NCBI RefSeq assembly: GCF_000582785.1 | Contig: NZ_HG931173.1 | Coordinates: 1,511,546 to 1,566,082, forward strand | Source: Candidatus Blastococcus massiliensis AP3 | GTDB lineage: Bacteria > Actinomycetota > Actinomycetes > Mycobacteriales > Geodermatophilaceae | Length of the DNA stretch: 54,537 nt | Direction: 5' to 3' | Part shown: one piece after another, positions 1 to 7,875 of the stretch | How the letters are laid out: each line of letters starts with the position of its first letter | Numbering within the stretch: position 1 is the stretch's first letter | Notes under the pieces: generated by a model | What the model was told of the DNA's origin: nothing | The model's database searches: none | Seen by the model: the letters and a program-made list of their open reading frames with translations, nothing else | Made by a program: the position numbers and the translations under genes

Positions 1-603
1 GGCGCCGGCCCCCTGCCGGACACCGGACCTCCCCCGAACGCCGGCCCGCTCCCGAACGCCGGACCATCGCCTGACGCCGCCGGCCGCCCGGACGACTCCA
101 CCCGACCGGCCGACGCACGGCCCGTGACCGCACCGGCCTCCGACCCGGAGCGCGAGACCGCCGCATCGGGCGTCGGGCCGACAGCGAGCACCGGTCCCCC
201 CGCCTCCCCGCATGCCGCCGGGACCGGCGACGGTGCCGACGCGCACGTGGCCGAGCCACCGGACGCCGTCCAGCCACCGGACGCCGTCCAGCCACCCGAC
301 GCGGTCCAGCCACCGGACGCCCCCCGGCTCTCCACGACTGCCCCCGTCCGGACCGCCGGGCTGTTCGGCTCGGGCGACCGCGATGCGCCCGCCCACGAAC
401 CGCTCGCGCCGGGGGTGGCCTCCTCCGGTGGGTCCTCCGGCACGTCGTCGACCGGGGGTTCCGGCTCGGGGCCGTCGGTCCCGTGCGCGGTCCTCGGCAC
501 CCATGGCACGTTCCCGGCGATGGGCGCAGCACCCCCGCCGGGCCCGGACGTCGGCGGCCGCCTCCTGAGCCGCGCCGACGAGCCGACGACCAGCCCCGGA
601 TGA
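1..603 (+). CDS. C-terminal part of a Pro/Ala-rich protein, cut by the window edge
   Basis: The reading frame is open from base 1 to the TGA at 601-603, so about 200 residues of a longer protein are visible. The first internal start (GTG/ATG-like) is near 124, but there is no sign that translation begins there. Composition is dominated by Pro, Ala, Gly, Asp and Thr with no hydrophobic segment and no recognisable fold, so this is a low-complexity, probably disordered tail. It carries a hexapeptide repeat PPDAVQ (three full copies and one partial). Third codon positions are G+C rich, as in neighbouring real genes, which favours coding in this frame. The function cannot be told from the tail. 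It reads toward the polysaccharide operon that starts at 776, but 172 bp separate them. Confidence 0.55.
   Translation, partial: GAGPLPDTGPPPNAGPLPNAGPSPDAAGRPDDSTRPADARPVTAPASDPERETAASGVGPTASTGPPASPHAAGTGDGADAHVAEPPDAVQPPDAVQPPDAVQPPDAPRLSTTAPVRTAGLFGSGDRDAPAHEPLAPGVASSGGSSGTSSTGGSGSGPSVPCAVLGTHGTFPAMGAAPPPGPDVGGRLLSRADEPTTSPG
256..321 (+). repeat. 18-bp in-frame tandem repeat encoding PPDAVQ
   Basis: Three 18-bp units start at 256, 274 and 292, and a 12-bp partial unit starts at 310. The unit is six codons long (Pro-Pro-Asp-Ala-Val-Gln). The first two copies are identical; the third differs at two third positions. The unit length is a multiple of three, so copy-number change would keep the reading frame. 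Confidence 0.9.
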
Positions 604-775
604 GAGGGCGGGCCGGCTCCGCCTGAGCGGACCCGGCCACCGCCTGCTGCCTGCACCCGCCGGCGCTTCCGTCGTCGGTCGCGCCCTGCGCACCACCGCC
701 AGCGAGCGCTCCCCGTGCCCCTTCCGGCCGGGCGAGCCCCGCGCATCAGCACGCACCCCAGACAAGGACAGTCCG

Positions 776-1921
776 ATGAGTCAAGCAGCGCACTCACCCA
801 CCGCTCCCCGTGCCGGGGAGCCCGAGCACGTCCCGTCGATGCGACCCGTGCCTCCCCGCCTCGCCGCCGTCCGCCGTGACCGCATCGCGGTCGTCGGCTA
901 CGGCTACTGGGGCTCCAAGCACGTGCGCGTCCTCAGCAGCACCCCGGGCGTGGACGTGACCATCGTCGACGGCGTGCCCGGACGCCTCGCGGAGGCGGCC
1001 GCCCAGTTCCCCTCGGCCAGGCTGGCGGCCTGCCTCGACGACGTGCTGGACAGCGTCGACGCCGTGGTGATCGCCACGCCTCCCGCCACCCACGTCTCGC
1101 TCGCCCTGCTCGCCCTCGAGGCGGGCAGGCACGTGCTGGTGGAGAAGCCACTGGCCACGTCGGTCGAGGACGCGGAGCTCCTCGTCGAGGCCGCGGCGCG
1201 GCGGCGTGCCTGCCTCATGGTCGGGCACACGTTCGAGTACAACGCGGCCGTCTGGAAGCTGCGCGACCTCGTCCGGTCCGGCGAACTGGGCAAGATCCTC
1301 TACGTCGACACCGCCCGGCTGAGCCTGGGCCGCTACCAGAGCGACGTGAACGTCATCTGGGATCTCGCGCCGCACGACATCTCGATCGTGTCCTTCGTGC
1401 TGGACGAGATGCCGGCGGGCGCGACGGTGTGGGCACACAGCCACATCAGCCGGCAGCACGCCGACGTCGCCCACCTGCGCTTCGACTTCCCGCGGTCCGG
1501 GACGCGGGCGTACGTGCACGTCAGCTGGCTCACCCCCAAGAAGGTCCGGCAGGTGACCGTGGTGGGCGAGCACCGGATGGCCGTCTACGACGACATGTCG
1601 GACAACGAGCGGATCCGGGTCTACGACATCGGCGTCGACGTGCAGGAGATGGACGGGCCCGAGGCGGCGCACGCCCTCCCGGTGACCTACCGGACCGGCG
1701 ACATCGTCTCCCCGTACGTGGCCTTCGAGGAGCCGCTGCTCGTCCAGGACCAGCACTTCGTCGAGTGCATCCGCACCGGCGCGGTCCCGCGGACGCCCGG
1801 CGAGCGCGGGCTGGACGTCGTCCGGGTGCTCGCCGCCACCGACGAGTCGATCGCGGCCGAGCACGCCGACGTGGGGGAACAGCGCGACGACCGCACCCGG
1901 GCGACCCGGGTGGCGTCGTGA
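776..1921 (+). CDS. Gfo/Idh/MocA-family sugar-nucleotide oxidoreductase
   Basis: 381-residue NAD(P)-dependent oxidoreductase. The Rossmann nucleotide-binding loop is GYGYWG at residues 41-46, after an N-terminal extension of about 35 residues. The family signature EKP is at 123-125, with Lys124 as the conserved catalytic lysine. A later WDLAPHD segment places His200 at the position of the usual active-site histidine. This pattern resembles enzymes that oxidise the 3-position of UDP-GlcNAc(uronate)-type sugars before transamination (WbpB/WlbA type). The next gene is a matching aminotransferase, so together they probably make a 3-amino sugar nucleotide for set A. An AAGGAC box lies about 9 bp before the ATG. 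The stop codon overlaps the next start. The exact substrate is inferred. Confidence 0.88.
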   Translation: MSQAAHSPTAPRAGEPEHVPSMRPVPPRLAAVRRDRIAVVGYGYWGSKHVRVLSSTPGVDVTIVDGVPGRLAEAAAQFPSARLAACLDDVLDSVDAVVIATPPATHVSLALLALEAGRHVLVEKPLATSVEDAELLVEAAARRRACLMVGHTFEYNAAVWKLRDLVRSGELGKILYVDTARLSLGRYQSDVNVIWDLAPHDISIVSFVLDEMPAGATVWAHSHISRQHADVAHLRFDFPRSGTRAYVHVSWLTPKKVRQVTVVGEHRMAVYDDMSDNERIRVYDIGVDVQEMDGPEAAHALPVTYRTGDIVSPYVAFEEPLLVQDQHFVECIRTGAVPRTPGERGLDVVRVLAATDESIAAEHADVGEQRDDRTRATRVAS

Positions 1922-3024
1922 GCGGCCAGGCGATCCCGTTCCTCGACGTCGGGGGCATGGTCGAGATGCTGCGCGAGGACCTCGACGTGGCCTGGAAGGC
2001 CGTGCTGTCCCACGGCCGCTTCGTCGGCGGTCCCGAGGTCGAGGTGTTCGAGGCGCGGTTCGCGGAGTACTGCGAGACCGCGTCCTGCGTGAGCGTCGGC
2101 AACGGGACCGACGCGCTGGAGCTGATCCTCGCCGCGGCCGGCATCGGCCCGGGCGACGAGGTGATCGTGCCGGCCAACACGTTCGTGGCCACCGCGGAGG
2201 CGGTCTGCGCCGTCGGCGCCCGGCCACGGTTCGTCGACGTGCAGCCGGACACGCTGGAGGTCGATCCCGACGCGGTGGCGGCCGCCGTCGGCCCCCGGAC
2301 GGCAGCGGTCGTGGCGGTGCACCTGTTCGGTCAGATGGCCGACGTCGACCGGCTCGTGCCGTTGACGCAGCGGCACGGACTGGCGCTCATCGAGGACGCC
2401 GCCCAGGCCCACGGCGCCCGCTTCGGGGGCCATCGGGCCGGCAGCGTCGGTCTCGCGGCGGCCTTCAGCTTCTACCCGGGCAAGAACCTCGGCGCCCTGG
2501 GCGACGGTGGGGCGGTCGTCTCCCGCGACGAGCAGCTGATCGGGCGGGTCCGGCAGCTGGCGAACCACGGCCGGGCGGTCGACCGGCGCCACGTCCACGA
2601 GCTGCGCGGGCGGAACAGCCGGATGGACACCCTGCAGGCGGCCTTCCTGACCGCGAAGCTCACCTATCTCGACACGGACAACCAGCTCCGCCGGGCGCTG
2701 ATGCGGCGCTACCGGGAGGGCCTGCCGCCCGGCTGCCGGCCGCTGACCCAGGACCCCCGGTCCGAGCCCGTCCACCACCTCGCCGTGGTGCGGACGGCCG
2801 ACCGCGACCGCGCGATCGCGGCGCTGGACGCCGCCGGCATCGGCTGGGGCCTGCACTACCCGGTGCCCTGTCATCGGCAGCCGGCGTTCGCCGAGTTCGC
2901 CGACGGGCCGCTGCCGGTCGCCGAGGAGGCGGCCGAGCAGATCCTCTCGCTGCCGATGTCCCCGAACCTGTGGGCCGAGCAGGTGCAGCGGATCTGCGCC
3001 GTCCTCCGGCAGGTGGCCGCATGA
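1918..3024 (+). CDS. DegT/DnrJ/EryC1 PLP-dependent sugar aminotransferase
   Basis: 368 residues, of normal family length. The start is taken as the GTG at 1918, whose last two bases form the TGA of the upstream oxidoreductase (GTGA overlap); the frame is open further upstream but that part is antisense-type shadow. PLP-enzyme features are clear: the internal aldimine lysine in FYPGKNLG (Lys189), the ED..QAHG motif at about 159-165 that holds the pyridine nitrogen, and the GNGTDAL phosphate-binding loop at 61-67. The family transfers an amino group, usually from glutamate, to a keto sugar nucleotide. Coupling to the upstream oxidoreductase suggests they act in sequence on one UDP-sugar. The amino group made here is a likely target for the two acyl/aminoacyl transferases downstream. 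Confidence 0.92.
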   Translation: MSGQAIPFLDVGGMVEMLREDLDVAWKAVLSHGRFVGGPEVEVFEARFAEYCETASCVSVGNGTDALELILAAAGIGPGDEVIVPANTFVATAEAVCAVGARPRFVDVQPDTLEVDPDAVAAAVGPRTAAVVAVHLFGQMADVDRLVPLTQRHGLALIEDAAQAHGARFGGHRAGSVGLAAAFSFYPGKNLGALGDGGAVVSRDEQLIGRVRQLANHGRAVDRRHVHELRGRNSRMDTLQAAFLTAKLTYLDTDNQLRRALMRRYREGLPPGCRPLTQDPRSEPVHHLAVVRTADRDRAIAALDAAGIGWGLHYPVPCHRQPAFAEFADGPLPVAEEAAEQILSLPMSPNLWAEQVQRICAVLRQVAA

Positions 3025-3710
3025 CCCCACGGCACGCGCTCGCCCGGCCCGCACACCACCCGGCCCCGCGCCACCGGCCGCCCCCGCGCCGGTGGGACGA
3101 GTGGGTCCGCCGGGTCCTCGACGTCGCGGTCTCCGCCGTCCTGCTCGCCGTCACGGCGCCGCTCTCGCTCGCCGTCGCCGCCTGGATCCGGTCGGACGGT
3201 TCCGGACCGGCGGTGCTCCGCCAGGAGCGGGTGGGGCTCGGCAGGCGCCCGTTCACTCTCTACAAGTTCCGGACCATGCGCGTCGGTGGCGACGACGGAC
3301 CGCACCGCGCCCTGATCGCCGCCGAGCTGCGCGGCGAGGGCACGTCCAGCGACGGCAGCACCAAGCTTGCCGAGGACGACCGGATCACCCGCCCGGGCCG
3401 GTTCCTGCGCAGGACCAGCCTGGACGAGCTGCCGCAGCTGGCGAACGTCCTGCTCGGGGACATGACGCTGGTCGGGCCGCGGCCCTGCCTGCCGTGGGAG
3501 GCCGACCTCTTCCCGGAGCGGTACGCGGAGCGGTTCGACGTCCGCCCCGGCCTCACGGGCCTCTGGCAGGTGAGCGGGCGCAGCACGGTCGGCACCCTCG
3601 ACATGCTGGAGCTCGACGTGCGCTACGTGCGCACCCGCAGTCTCCGGCGCGATCTCGGACTGCTGCTGGCGACCGTGCCGGCCCTCCTGCGCGGGGACGG
3701 TGCCCGATGA
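3021..3710 (+). CDS. Small bacterial sugar transferase (polyprenyl-phosphate phosphoglycosyltransferase)
   Basis: 229 residues from the ATG at 3021, which overlaps the aminotransferase stop (ATGA). This is the short, PglC-like form: one N-terminal hydrophobic segment (about residues 33-55) and then the cytoplasmic catalytic domain, with none of the four extra N-terminal helices of WbaP/WcaJ. Visible family motifs are RQERVG, KFRTM, the LDELPQL box and [10 protein letters not shown], plus [11 protein letters not shown] near the C-terminus. It would transfer a sugar-1-phosphate to undecaprenyl phosphate and so start set A repeat-unit assembly, probably with the amino sugar made by the two upstream genes. 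The N-terminus is rich in His, Pro and Arg. Confidence 0.93.
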   Translation: MTPRHALARPAHHPAPRHRPPPRRWDEWVRRVLDVAVSAVLLAVTAPLSLAVAAWIRSDGSGPAVLRQERVGLGRRPFTLYKFRTMRVGGDDGPHRALIAAELRGEGTSSDGSTKLAEDDRITRPGRFLRRTSLDELPQLANVLLGDMTLVGPRPCLPWEADLFPERYAERFDVRPGLTGLWQVSGRSTVGTLDMLELDVRYVRTRSLRRDLGLLLATVPALLRGDGAR

Positions 3711-4759
3711 CCGCCGGACCGGCCGGCACCCGGCACGTCGACCCCCGCACCGACCCGCTGTGGCGGGAGCTGGTGAGCAGCCCGGGGGGCAGTCTGTTCA
3801 CGTCCCCGCCCTGGCTCACCGCGGTGAGCGACACCTACGGCTTCACGCCGGCGGCCCGTGTGCAGCTGGACGCGTCCGGCCGGCCGAGAGCAGGCTTCGC
3901 CTGGACGGACGTGGACGACCTGCGCGGCCGCCGGCGGATCGCGCTGCCGTTCTGCGACCGGGCCGATCCGATCGTGCCCGATGTGGCGGCCTGGTCCGCC
4001 GTGGCCGACGAGGCCCTGGCCGGCGACCTGCCGCTGACCCTGCGGTGCCTGGACGGCTCGCCGATCGTCGACGACGGCCGGCTGGCGCTGACCGGTGAGG
4101 CCGCGTGGCACGCCACCCCGCTGACCGGGGGACCGGACGACCTGCACGCCGCGCTGCGCCCGCAGGTGCGCCGCAACATCGCGACGGCCGAGCGGTCCGG
4201 CGTCCAGGTGGTGCTCAGCGACTCCGTGGGGGCGGTCCGGGAGCTGCACACGTTGCACGTGGAACTGCGCAAGCGGAAGTACCGGCTGCTGGCCCAGCCG
4301 CGCGAGTTCTTCGACCGGATCTGGACGGCCTTCGCTCCGTCGGACGGCGTCCTCACGGCTCTGGCGATGGTCGACGGCCGGCCGGTCGCCGGTGCCATGT
4401 ACCTCGTCTGGCAGGACGTCGTCTACTACAAGTTCGGCGCCTCCCGGGCCGAGTTCCTGCCGCTGCGACCGAACGACGCGATCCACTGGCAGCTGATCCG
4501 GTGGGCCGTGGAGCGGGGGCTGCGCGTCCTGGACTGGGGTCTGTCGGACCTCGACCAGCCGGGGCTGCGCCACTACAAGGCGGGCTGGGCGGCCGTCGAG
4601 CGCCGCATCCGCACGTTCAACGTCGGGGGGCCGCCACTGGGGCGCCGGTTCGACGTCGAGGAGCTCCTGTCCGTCGTCACCGAGTTGCTCACCGACCCCG
4701 ACGTACCCGACGACGTCACCGCGCGCGGCGGCGCCGCCCTCTACCGGTACTTCTGCTGA
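3707..4759 (+). CDS. GNAT/FemAB-like acyltransferase (first of a pair)
   Basis: 350 residues from the ATG at 3707, which overlaps the stop of the sugar transferase. The C-terminal half has the FemAB/Acetyltransf_6 (BioF2-like) pattern: VRRNI..AE at the start of the second lobe, a basic ELRKRKYR segment, then VDGRPVAGAMYLVW and a final WGLSDLDQPGLRHYKAGWA. Members of this superfamily transfer acyl or aminoacyl groups to amino sugars or peptidoglycan stem peptides. Because the gene sits in an operon with an amino-sugar aminotransferase and an initiating transferase, N-acylation of that sugar is the most economical role. Substrate and donor are not visible. The next gene is a more distant member of the same superfamily and overlaps it by one base. 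Confidence 0.82.
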   Translation: MTAGPAGTRHVDPRTDPLWRELVSSPGGSLFTSPPWLTAVSDTYGFTPAARVQLDASGRPRAGFAWTDVDDLRGRRRIALPFCDRADPIVPDVAAWSAVADEALAGDLPLTLRCLDGSPIVDDGRLALTGEAAWHATPLTGGPDDLHAALRPQVRRNIATAERSGVQVVLSDSVGAVRELHTLHVELRKRKYRLLAQPREFFDRIWTAFAPSDGVLTALAMVDGRPVAGAMYLVWQDVVYYKFGASRAEFLPLRPNDAIHWQLIRWAVERGLRVLDWGLSDLDQPGLRHYKAGWAAVERRIRTFNVGGPPLGRRFDVEELLSVVTELLTDPDVPDDVTARGGAALYRYFC

Positions 4760-5952
4760 TGACGACGGCAGCCACGGCGGACGGCGGGGCGCCCGCGGGA
4801 GGCTCCCGCCCGGTGCCGCGCGTCGTCGACCGGCCGGACGGCGCTCGGCTGCGCGCCTGGGACGGGCTGGTGCAGGCCTGCCCGCTCTCCGACGTCGCGC
4901 AGACATCGGCCTGGGCGAGGGTCCGCGCGCAGGTGGGGTACGGGGCGCGGTACGTCCTGGTCGAGGACGGCGGCCGCCTGGTCGCCGGCGCCCAGGTCCT
5001 CGTGCGCCGGCTGCCGCTCGTCGGCGAGATCGGCTACGTGCCCTACGGGCCGCTGGTGGCACCGGAGGCGGCGACGCGCACCGAGGTCGTCGACGCGGTC
5101 GCCGACGGGTTGCGCGCCCTGACCCGCGACCGGACCCGCGTGCTCTTCGTGCAGCCGGCGGAGGGCGGCGAGGCGGCCGCCGCCGCGCTGCGTCGCGCCG
5201 GATTCCGGTCCTCCGCCGCGGAGGTGGCACCGGCGGCGTCCCTGCACGTGGATCTCGGTGTCGACGAGGAGGTCCTGCTGCACGGGCTCAGCCGCCGGCT
5301 GCAGCGCTGGACCCGCACCTGGGAGCAGCGCGGCGTCACCGTCCGGCTCGGGTGCGCCGACGACCTGCCGCTCCTCTCGGCGCTGCTCGCGCAGACCGCG
5401 GAGCACCAGAGCTTCGTCCCCCTCGGACACGACTACCTCCAGGGCATGGTCGCGGAGCTCGACGTCGACGGCCACGTCGTGAGCTTCGTCGGCGAGGTCG
5501 ACGGTCGCCCGGTGGCGATGGCGCTGCTGACCGGCTCCGGCTCGGTGCTCAAGGCCCGGCTCGTGGGGCTCGACCGCAGCGACGAGGCCGCCCGGCTCAA
5601 CGTGGCCGCCGCCGTCTACTGGACGGCGATGCGGTGGGCCAAGGATCAGGGCTACGGCTGGTTCGACTTCGGCGGCCTGCTGCCCGAGTCGGTTCCCGCC
5701 CTGCTGGGCCCCGGTGCGCCGCGGCTGGACGACCTCGCCGGACCGGACCGGTACAAGGCCCGCTTCGGCGGCGTCCCCTACCGCTGCCCCGAACCGGTCG
5801 AGATGTTCTCGTCGCGGGTGGTCCGGCTCGGCTACGACGTGGCCCGCCGGTCGGCGACCGGCGCGCGGTTGCTCGAGGCCGCCCAGCGCACCGCCCGCGG
5901 CGGGAGCCCGTTCGGGCGGCAGGGCGGTCGCGGCCCCGGCGCGGCGTCGTGA
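4759..5952 (+). CDS. FemAB/FemX-type aminoacyltransferase-like protein (second of a pair)
   Basis: 397 residues from the ATG at 4759, which shares its A with the upstream TGA. FemAB features include an early QTSAWARVRAQVGY segment, a VPYGPLV motif in the first lobe, and a second lobe ending in WFDFGG and then DRYKARFGGVPY, close to the K(F/Y)K..FGG motif of lipid II aminoacyltransferases. Classical Fem enzymes use aminoacyl-tRNA and carry a coiled-coil arm; no obvious arm is visible here. With its neighbour it could add an amino acid to the amino sugar of the set A repeat, or modify a lipid-linked intermediate. An alternative is a cell-wall bridge enzyme co-opted into the locus. Confidence 0.85.
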   Translation: MTTAATADGGAPAGGSRPVPRVVDRPDGARLRAWDGLVQACPLSDVAQTSAWARVRAQVGYGARYVLVEDGGRLVAGAQVLVRRLPLVGEIGYVPYGPLVAPEAATRTEVVDAVADGLRALTRDRTRVLFVQPAEGGEAAAAALRRAGFRSSAAEVAPAASLHVDLGVDEEVLLHGLSRRLQRWTRTWEQRGVTVRLGCADDLPLLSALLAQTAEHQSFVPLGHDYLQGMVAELDVDGHVVSFVGEVDGRPVAMALLTGSGSVLKARLVGLDRSDEAARLNVAAAVYWTAMRWAKDQGYGWFDFGGLLPESVPALLGPGAPRLDDLAGPDRYKARFGGVPYRCPEPVEMFSSRVVRLGYDVARRSATGARLLEAAQRTARGGSPFGRQGGRGPGAAS

Positions 5953-6623
5953 GAGCACTCTTCTCCGCCGTCGTGCGGCCTCCCTACGTGCGTGCGCGGG
6001 ACGCCGCGCGCACCGCTCTCTTCGATCGGCGGTACGGCGTGGACACCGAGGGCGTCGTCAGCCCCGCCGACGCGGGCATCTCCGAGCCGGACAGCATGGA
6101 GTACAGACCGGCCGGACTGCTGGCGCTGCGCCGCATCCTGCCGCCCCGGCTGGTCGGCCCGGACGACGTCTTCGTCGATCTGGGGTCCGGCAAGGGCAGG
6201 GTCGTGCTGCAGGCCGCCATGGGCTATCCGTTCCGGGCGGTGTACGGCGTGGAGCTCTCGGCGGCGCTGCACACGGTCGCCGAGCGGAACGTGGCCACGC
6301 TGCGCGACCGGTTCCGCGGTTCGGAGGTCCGGCTGGTCCACGGGGACGCGCGGACGGCCGAACTCCCGGACACGGTCACGGTCGCCCACCTCTACAACCC
6401 CTTCCGCGGAGCGGTGTTCGAGGCGGTGGCGCACCGCCTGCTGGCCTCGGTGGACCGCAACCCCCGGCGGCTGCTCATCGCCTACGGCAACCCCGTCGAG
6501 GAGGCGGCGCTGCTGGCGACGGGGCGGGTCCGACAGGTGCGCGCCGTGCGCGGATGGCGACCGGGACGCGAGTGGTCGAGCTCGAACTCCTACCGGCTGT
6601 ACGAGGTCACCCCGGCGAGCTGA
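5949..6623 (+). CDS. SAM-dependent class I methyltransferase
   Basis: 224 residues from the GTG at 5949 (GTGA overlap with the FemAB stop). Motif I, VFVDLGSGKGRVV, lies at about 74-86, followed by an acidic GVELS at the end of strand 2, HGDARTAE, and HLYNPF in place of a motif IV (N/D)PP(F/Y). The fully conserved DLGSGKGR stretch resembles DOT1-like/class I methyltransferases rather than FkbM. The last gene of the plus-strand operon, it ends 7 bp before the converging glycosyltransferase gene. It most likely methylates a sugar hydroxyl or the aminoacyl group of the set A repeat unit. The acceptor cannot be deduced. Confidence 0.85.
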   Translation: MRALFSAVVRPPYVRARDAARTALFDRRYGVDTEGVVSPADAGISEPDSMEYRPAGLLALRRILPPRLVGPDDVFVDLGSGKGRVVLQAAMGYPFRAVYGVELSAALHTVAERNVATLRDRFRGSEVRLVHGDARTAELPDTVTVAHLYNPFRGAVFEAVAHRLLASVDRNPRRLLIAYGNPVEEAALLATGRVRQVRAVRGWRPGREWSSSNSYRLYEVTPAS

Positions 6624-6630
6624 CCGGCCC

Positions 6631-7875
6631 TCAGGTGGGGAACCCGCCCAGCACCCGCTCGTAGGCCGCCAGGTAGAGGGGCTTCTGCGCCTCCCAGCTC
6701 AGCGTCCGGCAGCGGTCGCGCGCGGTCTCCACCAGTGACCGCCGCCGCTCGGGGTCGTGGGCCAGGGCCACGAGCGCCTCCGCGAGGCTTTCGGCGGAGC
6801 CCGGCTCGAAGTACTGCACCGCGTCGTCGTCCAGGTAGCGGGCCGTCGACCGCAGCCGGCTCGCCACGACGGGCAGGTCGAAGAGCATGTACTCGTACAT
6901 CTTGTTGGTGTGCACGAGGTTGGAGTACGGAGAGCTCTTCTGCGCGACGATCCCGACGTCGGCCCGCTGCAGCTCGCCGACCAGCGTCGGCATGTCCACC
7001 CAGCCGAGGTACTGCACGCGGTCGCCCACCCCCTCGGCCTCGACGAGCTGCCGGAGCTCGTCGACGTAGTCGCCGGTGCCGGTGATGCGCAGCCGGAGGT
7101 TCGGCACCCGGTCGGCGGCCAGGGCCACCGCGCGCACCATGAGGTCGTGGCCGTACCGGTCGTCGACCAGCCCGTGGCAGACGGCGGTGAAGTACGCGGG
7201 ATCGGGCCGGGCCGAGTCGCTGCGGTGCTCCAGCAGGTGCCGGGCGTCGGGGCCGTTGAGCACCACGGCGATCTTCCCGGGATCGGCGCCGCGACCGACG
7301 TAGACCTGCTTGAGGTCCTCGGTCACGGTGATCGCGCCGTCCGCGTAGCGCAGGGCTGCCTGCTCCACCGCCTGCAGCACGCGGCCCAGTCGCGGCGAGC
7401 CGTACTTGGTCTCCCCCAGCTCGGGTGTCGGCTCCTTCAGGAAGACGATCGCCTTCGCGCCCAGCAACCGGGGCACCAGGGCGGTGAAGGCGAGGACGTC
7501 GGGCATCGAGTTGGCCTGCACCGCCCGGAACGGCCGCTGCAGGTGCAGCCGCGCGACGGTGACGGTGGCGGCGAGGAAGAAGGAGAAGTAGTCCAGCAGG
7601 TAGTTCAGCGGGCCGCCGCGCCGCCGCCGCAGCGGGAGCCGGTGCAGGGTGACCCCGTCGATCACCTCGACGGCGGGGCCACCGGGTTCGCGGAGGCAGA
7701 CGACGTCGACGTCGAACCCGGCGTCCCGCAGCGCCTCGGTCTCCCGGCGCAGGGAGAGCTCGTAGTAGTCGCGCTGCCGGACGATGCAGACGCGGTGGGA
7801 CGACGCGGACCGCTGGGCGGTCCGGCGCCGGACGGCCGGGAACTGCACGTGCCACCTCCTCCGTCGGGTCGTCAT
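6631..7875 (-). CDS. Glycosyltransferase family 4 (GT-B fold)
   Basis: 414 residues from the ATG at 7875, which overlaps the stop of the upstream polymerase gene (ATGA). The frame stays open far upstream, but that part is a shadow of the polymerase gene. The N-terminal lobe starts with HRVCIVRQRDYYELSLRRE, typical of retaining GT4 enzymes. In the C-terminal lobe the donor-site region reads NKMYEYMLFDLPVV, where the Glu is the nucleotide-sugar ligand, preceded by ADVGIVAQ. A LYLGWVD-like strand is also visible. The 30-residue basic N-terminus may sit at the membrane. As last gene of the minus-strand operon it would add one sugar of the set A repeat on the cytoplasmic face. Confidence 0.9.
   Translation of the reverse strand: MTTRRRRWHVQFPAVRRRTAQRSASSHRVCIVRQRDYYELSLRRETEALRDAGFDVDVVCLREPGGPAVEVIDGVTLHRLPLRRRRGGPLNYLLDYFSFFLAATVTVARLHLQRPFRAVQANSMPDVLAFTALVPRLLGAKAIVFLKEPTPELGETKYGSPRLGRVLQAVEQAALRYADGAITVTEDLKQVYVGRGADPGKIAVVLNGPDARHLLEHRSDSARPDPAYFTAVCHGLVDDRYGHDLMVRAVALAADRVPNLRLRITGTGDYVDELRQLVEAEGVGDRVQYLGWVDMPTLVGELQRADVGIVAQKSSPYSNLVHTNKMYEYMLFDLPVVASRLRSTARYLDDDAVQYFEPGSAESLAEALVALAHDPERRRSLVETARDRCRTLSWEAQKPLYLAAYERVLGGFPT

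Noticed and set aside
256-321. Repeats at the left edge as a CRISPR array
   Set aside because: Units are directly adjacent 18-bp repeats without spacers and encode a regular peptide.
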